Assembly: GCA_016283745.1 (NCBI GenBank)
Contig: JAEENM010000138.1
Location: forward strand, 1 to 58,694
Length of the DNA: 58,694 nt
Reading direction: 5' to 3'
DNA from: Bacteroidales bacterium
Lineage (GTDB): Bacteria; Bacteroidota; Bacteroidia; Bacteroidales; P3
The translations under genes and the position numbers were made by a program. The notes beneath the pieces were generated by a model. That model saw only the letters and a list, made by a program, of their open reading frames with translations. It was not told the DNA's origin and did no database searches. Below are positions 43,469 through 52,137 of this stretch, in pieces (position 1 is the first letter of the stretch; each line of letters starts with the position of its first letter).

Positions 43469-44482
43469 ATGCTCTCACAGATAACATTCGCCAACCCCAA
43501 ACTGCTTCTACTGCTGCTGCTCGTGCCCGCCGCAATAGCGTGGTACATCGTAAAATACCGCAAACAGAAACCCGACCTGCATTTCTCCGACATCGGATTT
43601 TTTGCCGTGAAGATAAAAAAGACCATGCGGCAACGGCTTGTGCCACTGCTATTCGTGTTGCAGATGATAGCACTCTCCGCCGCCATCATTGCTATGGCGC
43701 GACCGCAGTCGAAACTCAGCCGGCAGGAGATGCAGGTGGAGGGCATCGACATAATGCTCACCCTCGACGTGTCGGGCACCATGCTTGCCGAGGATTTCAA
43801 GCCCAACCGTCTGAAAGCCGCCAAGAGCGTGGCCAAGGACTTTATCGACGGACGCAAGACCGACCGCATGGGACTGGTGGTATTTGCCGGTGAGGCGTTC
43901 ACCCAAACCCCTCTCACCATCGACCACGGAGTGCTTCTGAGCCAGCTCAACAAGGTGGAGTACGGCATTGTTGAGGACGGCACTGCCATCGGCGACGGAC
44001 TGGCCACGGCCATCAACCGCATCAAGGACAGCAAGGCCGTGAGCAAGGTGATAATACTGCTCACCGACGGTGTGAACAACCGCGGAGCCGTGGACCCACA
44101 GTCGGCAGCCGAAATTGCCGCACTCTACGGCATACGCCTATATATAATAGGTGTAGGCACCCGCGGCGAAGCCCCCTACCCTTTCAAAGTGCAGACACCC
44201 TTCGGCACTCACATACAATACCAGAACATTCCCGTTGAGATAGACGAACCGCTGATGAAAAACATGGCGGAACTAACCGACGGAGGCATGTATTTCCGTG
44301 CCACCAACAAGAAATCCCTCGAAGCCATCTTCAAAGAGATAGACCAGATGGAGAAAACAAAAATCGACGTAACGCAATACAACCAGACCAAGGACGAGCA
44401 CCTGCCGTTTTTGATAACGGCTGTAGCGGCCCTCGCACTTCAGATACTGCTAAGTCTCACATATTTTAAAACAACTCCATAA
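43469..44482 (+). CDS. batA: BatA, VWA-domain membrane protein
   Basis: A 337-residue inner-membrane protein: two N-terminal helices (about 11-28 and 57-76), a VWA domain with the metal site DVSGT (Asp100, Ser102, Thr104) and LTDGVNNRG, and a C-terminal helix (about 310-332). BatA-BatE were linked to aerotolerance in Bacteroides fragilis; the biochemical role is not settled. The overall type matches BatA, with batB 12 bp downstream. Confidence 0.9.
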   Translation: MLSQITFANPKLLLLLLLVPAAIAWYIVKYRKQKPDLHFSDIGFFAVKIKKTMRQRLVPLLFVLQMIALSAAIIAMARPQSKLSRQEMQVEGIDIMLTLDVSGTMLAEDFKPNRLKAAKSVAKDFIDGRKTDRMGLVVFAGEAFTQTPLTIDHGVLLSQLNKVEYGIVEDGTAIGDGLATAINRIKDSKAVSKVIILLTDGVNNRGAVDPQSAAEIAALYGIRLYIIGVGTRGEAPYPFKVQTPFGTHIQYQNIPVEIDEPLMKNMAELTDGGMYFRATNKKSLEAIFKEIDQMEKTKIDVTQYNQTKDEHLPFLITAVAALALQILLSLTYFKTTP

Positions 44483-44494
44483 ACCTCTGCAACT

Positions 44495-45562
44495 ATGATA
44501 CATTTCGAACATCCCATACTTCTATACTTGCTGCTGATAATTCCGGCGTTGCTGGTTTTGTACATATATATACGCATTCGTCGTCGCAAAAGGGCGCTTG
44601 CCTTTGCCGAAAGCAGCATGTACAACCACCTTACCCCCGATGTCTCCAATATCAAGTCGCACACCAAATTCGGCATACTTCTGGCAGCCCTTGCCTTGCT
44701 GATAATAGCCATGGCCAACCCGCAGATGGGTTCGAAGATGGTGAAAGGCGAACGCGCTGGCATCGACGTGGCAATTGCCTTGGACATCTCCAACAGCATG
44801 CTGGCCGAGGACGTGCAGCCCAACCGTCTGGAGCGTGCCAAAAAGAGCGTCTCCGACCTTATCGCGCAGTTCACCAACGACCGCGTGGCACTAATAATCT
44901 TCGCCGGAAAGGCCTACACACAGCTGCCCCTCACGAGCGACTACGGCGCAGCCAAAATGTTCCTCGATGCAGTGAGCACCGATATGATTGAATATCAGGG
45001 CACTGCCATAGGCGAAGCTATATCCAAATGTATGGAAACTTTCGGCTACGGCAACGAGGACATACCGTGGGAGAAAAACAAAAGCCGCACGATAATAATA
45101 ATTTCCGACGGCGAGGACCACGAGGACAACGCCGTGGAGATGGCCAAAATGGCTTACGCCGAAGGCATTGTGGTGAACACCATCGGAATGGGAACTCCCA
45201 ACGGCGTGCCGATACCGCAATACTCGCGCGGCACAAGGCTAGGCTACAAAAAGGACCGCGACGGCAACCCCGTAACCACACGTCTCAACGAACAGATGCT
45301 GCAACAGATAGCACAAGCCGGCAACGGCACTTTCGTACCGGCCAACAATATCACCGCCGGAATTGAGGAGATAATGGACCGCATAAGCAAGCTCGACAAA
45401 AAGAACTACGGCGAACAGATGTTTTCCGAATACGAAAGCAAATTCCAATACCCGCTGATTTTCGCCATACTGCTGATATTAATCGACCTGCTTATTTTCG
45501 AACGAAGAAACAAAGTACTGAACTACAAAAATATTTTCGGCAAAAGCCCCGACAACAGATAA
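44495..45562 (+). CDS. batB: BatB, VWA-domain membrane protein
   Basis: A 355-residue paralogue of BatA with helices at about 8-27 and 59-75, the metal-site motif ALDISNSML (Asp97, Ser99, Ser101), IISDGEDHEDNAVEMA and a C-terminal helix (about 315-333). It also carries the GTAIGEAIS segment shared with BatA (GTAIGDGLA). BatA and BatB are thought to form a complex. batC follows after 10 bp. Confidence 0.9.
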   Translation: MIHFEHPILLYLLLIIPALLVLYIYIRIRRRKRALAFAESSMYNHLTPDVSNIKSHTKFGILLAALALLIIAMANPQMGSKMVKGERAGIDVAIALDISNSMLAEDVQPNRLERAKKSVSDLIAQFTNDRVALIIFAGKAYTQLPLTSDYGAAKMFLDAVSTDMIEYQGTAIGEAISKCMETFGYGNEDIPWEKNKSRTIIIISDGEDHEDNAVEMAKMAYAEGIVVNTIGMGTPNGVPIPQYSRGTRLGYKKDRDGNPVTTRLNEQMLQQIAQAGNGTFVPANNITAGIEEIMDRISKLDKKNYGEQMFSEYESKFQYPLIFAILLILIDLLIFERRNKVLNYKNIFGKSPDNR

Positions 45563-45572
45563 CATTAACACG

Positions 45573-46343
45573 ATGAAACACGCAATATATATACTTGTAA
45601 CGCTTTTGGTTGTTTGCGGTGCTATGCAGGCACAGGACTACCGCAAGTCGGCACGCAAAGGCAACAGCCTGTACAAAGAGAAGAAATACAGCGAGGCCGA
45701 GATTGCCTACCGCCGCTCGCTGGTTCAGGACAGCACTTTCTACAAAGCCCAGTACAACCTCGGCAACGCCATGTACCGCCAAAAACGCTACACCGAAGCA
45801 AAGAAATACTACGCCAAAGCCGCCGAATCGCCGGAGATAGACGAGAAAGAAAAAAGCGCCGCCCTGCACAACATGGGCAACTGCGCACTGCAGGAGGGAC
45901 TTGGCAAACGCGACACAGCCCCCGACCAAGCCATCAAATCGTATCAGGAGGCTGTGGAGGCCTACAAAAACTCGCTGCGAGTGTCGGACAAGAACAACAA
46001 CACAAAATACAACCTCGCCATGGCCCAGCAGCTGCTGAAACAAGAGATGCAAAACCAGCAGAACCAACAAAACCAAAACCAGCAAAACCAGAACCAACAA
46101 CAGAAACAGCAGCAACAGAAACAAGACAAAAAAGACAACCAGCAGCAGCAACAGCAAAACCAAGACAAACAAAATCAGGACAAGCAAAAACAACAGCAGC
46201 AACAGCAACAGAACAAAGACCAGCAGAAAAAGAAAGCCGATGCCGAACGCATGCTCGAAGCCCTGAAAAACAAAGAGAAAAACACACTAGAGAAACAGAA
46301 AGTAAAAATCCCCTCCGGCGGCAGAGTGGAAAAAGACTGGTAA
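45573..46343 (+). CDS. batC: BatC, TPR protein with Gln-rich tail
   Basis: A 256-residue exported protein: signal peptide (about 1-21, ending GAMQAQ), two to three tetratricopeptide repeats (about 22-140, for example AQYNLGNAMYRQKRYTEAKK), then an extreme Gln/Asn/Lys region (about 155-225) and a short basic end, VKIPSGGRVEKDW. BatC proteins often have low-complexity tails but this one is strongly Gln-rich; the corresponding DNA (about 46030-46220) is a CAG/CAA/AAC tract that could vary in length. Normally followed directly by batD, but here an unrelated gene intervenes. Confidence 0.85.
   Translation: MKHAIYILVTLLVVCGAMQAQDYRKSARKGNSLYKEKKYSEAEIAYRRSLVQDSTFYKAQYNLGNAMYRQKRYTEAKKYYAKAAESPEIDEKEKSAALHNMGNCALQEGLGKRDTAPDQAIKSYQEAVEAYKNSLRVSDKNNNTKYNLAMAQQLLKQEMQNQQNQQNQNQQNQNQQQKQQQQKQDKKDNQQQQQQNQDKQNQDKQKQQQQQQQNKDQQKKKADAERMLEALKNKEKNTLEKQKVKIPSGGRVEKDW
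46030..46220. repeat. CAG/CAA low-complexity tract in batC
   Basis: The coding DNA for the Gln/Asn-rich tail of BatC consists mostly of CAG, CAA and AAC codons in irregular repetition. Confidence 0.75.
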
Positions 46344-46344
46344 T

Positions 46345-46375
46345 TTCGAGTTCGGAATTCGGAGTTCGGAATTTG
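46345..46375. repeat. TTCGGA-type intergenic repeat, copy 2
   Basis: Tandem near-repeats of TTCGGAATTCGGAGTTCGGA immediately after the batC stop, similar to the copy after mtaB (18916-18932). It marks the left edge of the AT-rich insertion in the Bat operon. Confidence 0.55.
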
Positions 46376-46455
46376 ACGGATTGGACTTAGAAGAACGTCA
46401 TGTGAGAAAACAAATGAGATCACTTCTTAATTGATTTATACGCAATATCTTAATA

Positions 46456-46893
46456 ATGAAAATCAACATTAATAAAGGTATTTCAATTGGAGTAGTGATA
46501 GCAACAATAGCATTTTCGCTGATTTTTGTCTTTGCAACAACATTTTATAATCCTTTAGTATGCGAAAGTTGTAAAAATATCATATTAATCTCTTATACAA
46601 TATATTTTGCAATTGTCTTCGGATACTGGATATTCTTCATTATCAATAAATTGGCGCACTGTTTTGAGAAATGGGGCATTATGCTACTATTGGGAGCAGT
46701 TCTATTTTTTATTATACCCGCACTCTCAGGTCAAGGTTTACTACTCGAAAAAGGAATGAGTATTCTGGTTTTAAACATGATTGTTTGGAGCATTTACTAC
46801 ATAATACAAAAAGACGCTCGAGTACTAATACTAATTTGTGGGATAATGGTAATAATATTGGCTTTACCTTATTGTGAAATACTATGGGACTGA
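46456..46893 (+). CDS. Unknown four-helix membrane protein inserted in the Bat operon
   Basis: A 145-residue hydrophobic protein with four predicted helices (about 8-30, 43-62, 72-92 and 102-140, the last possibly two short helices). Cys36 and Cys39 form a CESCK pair in the first periplasmic or cytoplasmic loop. No family recognised. Its DNA is much more AT-rich than batC and batD on either side, and the operon is otherwise conserved as batC-batD, so this gene looks acquired. It is bounded on the left by the TTCGGA repeat and on the right by a new promoter box before batD (46995-47002). No promoter of its own was seen. Confidence 0.6.
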   Translation: MKININKGISIGVVIATIAFSLIFVFATTFYNPLVCESCKNIILISYTIYFAIVFGYWIFFIINKLAHCFEKWGIMLLLGAVLFFIIPALSGQGLLLEKGMSILVLNMIVWSIYYIIQKDARVLILICGIMVIILALPYCEILWD

Positions 46894-46994
46894 CTCACTG
46901 TGACCGTCCTTCCGTTATGCCCCGATAAAGAAAATCAATTCGGTTGCCACACAAAAACTTTCTTTCCCACATAAGAAATCCAGATAAATTTCGT

Positions 46995-47002
46995 TATCTT
47001 TG
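46995..47002 (+). promoter_or_regulatory. -7 promoter box before batD
   Basis: TATCTTTG, 55 bp upstream of the batD start. No strong TTTG box at the usual distance. It would let batD-batE and the genes after them be transcribed despite the insertion. Confidence 0.5.
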
Positions 47003-47057
47003 CACGACTGAACAGCTACATATACCAACAACTTAAAACACTTTGACATAGAGCGTT

Positions 47058-48947
47058 ATGAACATTCTTAAAACAAAGAAATACCAAAATATCACCAGCA
47101 GGGCACTGTGTTGGGTCCTGATGCTTGTAATATCGGTGGCGGCCTTGGCGCAAAACCCGCGACTGTCGGTTACCGCTCCCCGCACCGTCGGCGTAGGGCA
47201 ACGGTTCTCGGTACAGTTCAAGGTAAACGCCGAGCCGTCGAATTTCAAAGCGCCTTCGTTCAAAGGTCTGAACTACCTCGGGGGACCTTTCCAGTCGCAC
47301 AGCTCAAGCATGCGCAACATCAACGGACAAACTACAATGTCTGTCGATGTTTCGTACACCTACAACCTCTCCGCCACAAGCGAAGGTCAATACACCATCG
47401 GCTCCGCCTCCTGCGTAGTTGACGGAAAGACCATCAGCAGCGACCCAGTAACCATCACCGTGGAAAAATCGGCCGGCAACCAGCAACAAGCACGGCAGCA
47501 GCAAAACGCAGGACAACAACAGCAGCAACAACCTCAACAGCAGAATGCCAACATTTCCGACAAATCGCTGTTTGTCAGGGCAATAGCCAACAAATCGTCC
47601 GCCTACCAAGGCGAGGAAGTAATTGTTACCTACCGTTTGTACACCCAGCTTCAGGTACGGCAGTTCCAGATAGACAAACTGCCGAGCAACAAAGGGTTCT
47701 GGAGCGAGGACCTCACCGACGAGTCCTCTAACCCGCAGCAGCGTCAGGAGACATTCAACGGGCAGAACTACGCCTGCTACGACATACGCAAAATAGCCCT
47801 GTTCCCGCAGGAGACCGGCACCCTAACCCTCTCGCCGATAACCACCGAGGTATCGGCAATTGTGCAGGTGCAGAACAACCGCCGACAGTCGGGCAACATT
47901 TTCGACATTTTCTTCGACGACCCCTTCTTCGGAGGCAGCTCCTATCAGGCGGTGAACAAGAAAATCAAGTCCAACTCGCTGACCATCAACGTCAAGCCAC
48001 TGCCAAGCGAGCCGGAAGGCTATTACGGAGCCTGCGGCGATTTCTCCGTGAAAAGCAGCGTGGACACCAAGCAGCTCAAGGCCAACGAAGCCCTCACCTA
48101 CACCCTCACCATCTCGGGCAAGGGCAACATAATGCTTATCGACAATGTGGACATCCAGTTCCCGCCCTCGTTCGAAGTTTACGAGCCAAAGGTGAACTCA
48201 AACGTCAAACGCACCTCGGCGGGAGTTTCGGGCAGCAAGACCTTCGAGTGGATACTGATACCGCGCAGCGAGGGCAAATACACCATCCCCGCCGCCAAGC
48301 TCGTATATTTCAATCCGCAAAGCAAGACTTTTGTAACCAAGACCACCGGCAGTTTCGACATCGATGTGGCCAAAGGCGACGGCACCTCGTCGAACGGCGG
48401 CGCTACAGCCAAAAACAACGTCAAACTGCTTAACAACGACATCGAATACATAAAAACCAGCGACCCGTCGTTGCAGAAAACCGGACACTCGTTCTTCGGA
48501 ACGCCGTTGTTCTGGATTCTGTTACTGTTGCCGATATTGCTGGCCGTGGCAGCTGTATTGGTTTTCCGCAAAGTAAGGAAAGACAACGCCGACCTTGGTG
48601 CCGTGCGTCTGCGCAAAGCCACCAAACAGGCCAAGAAACGTCTGCGCAAAGCCGAGAAATTCCTCACCGACAACGACGACGAGCGTTTCTACGTCGAAAT
48701 CTACCAAGCCATCTGGGGCTACGTGTCCGACAAGTTCACCATACCCACATCGCAGCTGTCGTCGGAGACCATTCAGGAGACCCTCGAGAGCCGCAACGTG
48801 GCACCACAGGTTGTGCAAACCATTATGCAGACCATCAACGATGTGGATTTCGCACGTTTCGCCCCTGGCGACAGCGCCTCGAAAAAACAAGCCATCTACA
48901 ATCAGGCTTTGCAAATGATTCTTGACCTCGAAAACCAATTGAAATAG
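47058..48947 (+). CDS. batD: BatD, oxygen-tolerance family protein
   Basis: A 629-residue protein of the BatD family. Signal peptide (about 1-31), several Ig-like beta domains (RLSVTAPRTVGVGQRFSVQF; later YQGEEVIVTYRLYT), a Gln-rich insertion (about 145-175), a membrane helix (about 480-503, ILLLLPILLAVAAVLVF) and a cytoplasmic helical tail with LRKATKQAKKRLRKAEKFL. The upstream neighbour is the inserted gene rather than batC. batE starts 3 bp after the stop. Confidence 0.9.
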   Translation: MNILKTKKYQNITSRALCWVLMLVISVAALAQNPRLSVTAPRTVGVGQRFSVQFKVNAEPSNFKAPSFKGLNYLGGPFQSHSSSMRNINGQTTMSVDVSYTYNLSATSEGQYTIGSASCVVDGKTISSDPVTITVEKSAGNQQQARQQQNAGQQQQQQPQQQNANISDKSLFVRAIANKSSAYQGEEVIVTYRLYTQLQVRQFQIDKLPSNKGFWSEDLTDESSNPQQRQETFNGQNYACYDIRKIALFPQETGTLTLSPITTEVSAIVQVQNNRRQSGNIFDIFFDDPFFGGSSYQAVNKKIKSNSLTINVKPLPSEPEGYYGACGDFSVKSSVDTKQLKANEALTYTLTISGKGNIMLIDNVDIQFPPSFEVYEPKVNSNVKRTSAGVSGSKTFEWILIPRSEGKYTIPAAKLVYFNPQSKTFVTKTTGSFDIDVAKGDGTSSNGGATAKNNVKLLNNDIEYIKTSDPSLQKTGHSFFGTPLFWILLLLPILLAVAAVLVFRKVRKDNADLGAVRLRKATKQAKKRLRKAEKFLTDNDDERFYVEIYQAIWGYVSDKFTIPTSQLSSETIQETLESRNVAPQVVQTIMQTINDVDFARFAPGDSASKKQAIYNQALQMILDLENQLK

Positions 48948-48950
48948 ACT

Positions 48951-49721
48951 ATGTTACACACAATGAAACATATCACGGCCCTTGCCGCCCTGCTGCTGGC
49001 ACTTTCGGCGAACCTCTTTGCCGGAACCAACGAGGAACTCTTCAACCAAGCCAACGACCTATACAAAAGCGGCAACTACCCGCAGAGCATCGAGCTGTAC
49101 AACCAGATACTCGACGCCGGTTACGAATCGGCGACACTCTACTACAACCTCGGCAACGCCGAATTCCGCAACGGCAGCCTCGGACGGGCAATACTCAACT
49201 ACGAGCGCGCCTATCGTCTTTCGCCGAACGACAACGACATCGTAAACAACCTCGAATTCGCCCGCAGCAAAACCACCGACAACATCAACGAGATGCCGTC
49301 GTTTTTCCTTTCCGAATGGGCAAACAGTATAGTGGGACTGTTTTCGGTCAACGGCTGGGCTGTAACCTGCATAATACTGATGCTCATTGTTTGTGGGGTG
49401 TGGGCGTTTTTCTTCATTGCAAAATCATACAGCGCAAAAAAAACTTCGTTCTTTGCAGCGCTTACGCTGACCGTTGTTCTTGCTGTGGCATTTATTAGCC
49501 TCTGCGCCAGCAACAACCGCGCCAACAATCACAACGAGGCCATAATTATGCTGCCCGCTGTTTCGGTGAAAACCTCTCCCGACTACGACGCCGCCGACAA
49601 ATTTCTACTGCACGAAGGCACCAAAGTGGAAGTGGAGGACGCCATCAGCGAATGGACAAAGATAAAACTCTCCGACGGCAACACCGGCTGGACCGAGAAC
49701 TCCAACTTAGAAACCATTTAG
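48951..49721 (+). CDS. batE: BatE, TPR and SH3-type protein
   Basis: A 256-residue protein with an N-terminal signal peptide, TPR repeats (about 25-110; ATLYYNLGNAEFRNGSLGRA), two membrane helices (about 127-150 and 160-182) and a C-terminal bacterial SH3-type domain (about 200-256; TSPDYDAADKFLLHEGTKVE). The ATG four codons later (48963) is an equally possible start and places the signal peptide more normally. Third part of the Bat complex; 3 bp gaps on both sides. Confidence 0.88.
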   Translation: MLHTMKHITALAALLLALSANLFAGTNEELFNQANDLYKSGNYPQSIELYNQILDAGYESATLYYNLGNAEFRNGSLGRAILNYERAYRLSPNDNDIVNNLEFARSKTTDNINEMPSFFLSEWANSIVGLFSVNGWAVTCIILMLIVCGVWAFFFIAKSYSAKKTSFFAALTLTVVLAVAFISLCASNNRANNHNEAIIMLPAVSVKTSPDYDAADKFLLHEGTKVEVEDAISEWTKIKLSDGNTGWTENSNLETI

Positions 49722-49724
49722 CCG

Positions 49725-50993
49725 ATGCCCAAGCCGAGAACGATAGTCCTGCTTTTCGCCCTGCTCCTTGCAAGCTCGTCGATGGCCCAAAACCCCGACA
49801 CTTACGTGGACGAGGAAGAATGCGGCTGCGACCTCTATTTCATCGACGGTATACAAAAGACCTACAAAGACGGCAAGTTCGGTTTCAAACGCTACGACGG
49901 CAAAATCCTCACCCCCAACAAATACATCGAGACCGACCGTTTCCAGAACGGCTACTGCAAGGTGTGGCTCGATGTGAGCAAATGCGGCCTCATCGACTCC
50001 ACCGGACGTGAGGTGATACCCTGCCAGTACGAGGACCTGGACTATTTCAGCTGCGGACTGGCACGCTTCCAGCAGAACTCCCGTTTCGGATTCCTCGACA
50101 CCGCCGACAAGGTTGTGATACCCGCCACCTACGTCGCAGCCTCCGCTTTCTTTGAAGACCGTGCCGTGGTGGCGATAATCACCGACAGCAACGGCACAAT
50201 GGCCTACGGCTTTATCGACAAACAGAACAATATGGTGGTTCCGACCATCTACGATTATGCCATGCCGTTCACCGAGGGCGTTGCCGTGGTGAAAGCCTAC
50301 GAACGCTACGGTTTCATCGACCACCAAGGAAAAGAGGTGTTGCCTATAAAATACGAGCTGCTCGGACAGATGCAGGACGGCTTCACCTTTGCCGTATTCA
50401 ACGGCGACGCCGCACTTATCGGCAAGGACCTTAAACCCGTAACACCTTTTATCTACGAAGATATGCAACGTGTGAGCGAGGGAATGTGCGCAGTGAAGAA
50501 AGACGGACTCTGGGGATTTGTCAACACCAAAGGCAAGACCGTTGTGCCGTGCCAATACGATGAGGTGACGAGTTTCAAGGAGGGGCTGGCGATGGTTATA
50601 GAGAAAGGACGTTACGGCATCATCAACAAAAAAGGGCGCATTGTGCTGCCAGTGGAATATGGTGCCGCCAACATGCGTTCCAACGCCTACGTGCTACGCG
50701 ACGGACTTGCTCTGGTGGAGAAGGACGGCCGTTTCGGATTCGTCAACGCCAAAGGCAAGATTGTGGTGCCGCTCATCTACACCAACGCATACCCTTTCAG
50801 CGAAGGGCTGGCCGCAGTGCGCGACGGAGTGTGGTGGGGATATATCGACACCACGGGCAAGATGGTGATACCCGCCAAATACGAGTCGGCTTCGTATTTC
50901 GACAACGGCCGCGCCGAAGTGGTGCTCAATGGTGTGATACACAACATCGACAAAACCGGAAAATGTGTGAAAAACTGCAAAAAACTGAGATAA
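49725..50993 (+). CDS. WG-repeat protein
   Basis: A 422-residue exported protein with signal peptide (about 1-21, ending SSSMAQ). From about residue 45 it consists of eight or more WG repeats of the form G(R/L)(F/Y)GFI...GK.V(I/L)P..Y..., for example DGLWGFVNTKGKTVVPCQYD and KGRYGIINKKGRIVLPVEY. WG repeats form beta-rich solenoids or propellers in the periplasm or on the surface, with no common enzymatic role. Paired cysteines open the mature protein (EECGCD). It follows batE by 3 bp and abuts the next gene directly, so it belongs to the extended Bat operon. Confidence 0.85.
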   Translation: MPKPRTIVLLFALLLASSSMAQNPDTYVDEEECGCDLYFIDGIQKTYKDGKFGFKRYDGKILTPNKYIETDRFQNGYCKVWLDVSKCGLIDSTGREVIPCQYEDLDYFSCGLARFQQNSRFGFLDTADKVVIPATYVAASAFFEDRAVVAIITDSNGTMAYGFIDKQNNMVVPTIYDYAMPFTEGVAVVKAYERYGFIDHQGKEVLPIKYELLGQMQDGFTFAVFNGDAALIGKDLKPVTPFIYEDMQRVSEGMCAVKKDGLWGFVNTKGKTVVPCQYDEVTSFKEGLAMVIEKGRYGIINKKGRIVLPVEYGAANMRSNAYVLRDGLALVEKDGRFGFVNAKGKIVVPLIYTNAYPFSEGLAAVRDGVWWGYIDTTGKMVIPAKYESASYFDNGRAEVVLNGVIHNIDKTGKCVKNCKKLR

Positions 50994-51410
50994 ATGGCTG
51001 ATACCGCTGAACATAAAGGAATTGTAACCGAAGTTACCGACGACATAGTGCGGGTAAAGATAGAATCGATTTCGGCATGCGCCGCGTGCCACGCCAAAAC
51101 GATGTGCTCGCTGTCCGACAAAACCGACAAATTCATCGACGTGAAACGCTCGAAACTGCACAAGGAATACCACGTTGGCGACGAAGTTACGGTGAACGCC
51201 TCGTCGGGCAAAGGCCTGCTGGCGGTGGTTTTTGGGTATGTAATTCCTGCCATCGTGGCAATAGCCGCCATCGCAATATGCATGGCACTGGGTGCCAACG
51301 AGCTTGTGTCGTCGCTGGTGGCCATAGCATTGGTGGCGGTTTATTATTTCGTGCTTTACCTGCTACGCGACATACTGAACAAAAAGTTCGTTTTCACTAT
51401 CGAGGAATAA
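50994..51410 (+). CDS. RseC/MucC family membrane protein
   Basis: A 138-residue protein of the SoxR-reducing-system RseC family: an N-terminal domain with Cys29, Cys32 and Cys38 (ISACAACHAKTMCS), then two membrane helices (about 76-97 and 101-122). Related RseC proteins help form the Rnf or Rsx electron-transport complex, and in Bacteroidota the gene usually precedes rnf genes. No rnf gene is visible here: the gene ends the Bat operon with a terminator 22 bp later. The ATG follows the WG gene stop without spacing. Confidence 0.85.
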   Translation: MADTAEHKGIVTEVTDDIVRVKIESISACAACHAKTMCSLSDKTDKFIDVKRSKLHKEYHVGDEVTVNASSGKGLLAVVFGYVIPAIVAIAAIAICMALGANELVSSLVAIALVAVYYFVLYLLRDILNKKFVFTIEE

Positions 51411-51431
51411 CCTTTTACAACGCTTGAACAC

Positions 51432-51466
51432 AAAAAAAAGGAGGCGCCGTAGTGCCTCCTTTTTCT
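51432..51466 (+). terminator. Terminator of the Bat operon (bidirectional)
   Basis: GGAGGC (51440-51445) pairs with GCCTCC (51454-51459), flanked by an A run before and a T run after. Also positioned to terminate the convergent lipoprotein gene that ends at 51492. Confidence 0.88.
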
Positions 51467-51491
51467 CTTATAGCTGGTTATTTTCAGCTCT

Positions 51492-52079
51492 TTATTTTAC
51501 CAAGCCGTAGTTTTCCGGATGTTCAGTGTCTATCATGTTTCCGGGGATATGTTTTCCTTCCACATCGGCGACGATTTTCTTATAAGTGTCCCAGTCGCGG
51601 TCTTTCAGACCAATGCCAACGAAATAAAGGGATGTGCGGTTTTGTTCCTTGATGCCGTTTTTGCCCATTTTTTCGGAATAAAGTTTTACAGCGGCGTCGT
51701 AGGTAGCCTCATCGTCGAAGAAATACCAAGTACGGCATTTTTCTTTCCATTCGTCGATTTTGCCATCGGCCTTGAAACCTTCTATAATAAGGTACTGACG
51801 GGCGGCGTTGATTTTCAGGTCGCAGAAACCAAGGTCGGAGCCTTCGTATTTGATAACCACGCGTTTGTTCTCCTCAGTTTTTCCCACAGCGTCGGCCTCG
51901 TTTATTGCCTCACCTTCGGCAACTGCTTCCGACTCGCTCTCGTTTTCGTTGTTTTCCGTTACTTGGGCGGCATTGTCGTCGGCTGTAGCCTCTGTCTCGT
52001 TGTTAGCGTTGCCACCTCCGCAAGCCGTTACTATCGCAAGACTTGCCATGCACATCAGTGCCATAAAAACCTTTTTCAT
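51492..52079 (-). CDS. Lipoprotein of unknown function
   Basis: A 195-residue lipoprotein. The start at 52079 gives a signal peptide with a lipobox (ASLAIVTACGGG, Cys20); an in-frame start at 52160 would only add 27 residues before it. An acidic Asn/Glu-rich stretch (about 22-65) precedes a globular domain with RVVIKYEGSDLGFCDLKINA and a Trp-rich segment EWKEKCRTWYFFDD. Two cysteines in the globular part could pair. No family recognised. Its signal peptide DNA matches that of the upstream lipoprotein gene. Confidence 0.65.
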   Translation of the reverse strand: MKKVFMALMCMASLAIVTACGGGNANNETEATADDNAAQVTENNENESESEAVAEGEAINEADAVGKTEENKRVVIKYEGSDLGFCDLKINAARQYLIIEGFKADGKIDEWKEKCRTWYFFDDEATYDAAVKLYSEKMGKNGIKEQNRTSLYFVGIGLKDRDWDTYKKIVADVEGKHIPGNMIDTEHPENYGLVK

Positions 52080-52137
52080 TTTCGTTATTTTTTTAATATT
52101 AAACAATTTGCATTTTTCACTTTTATTAAAAGGGACA

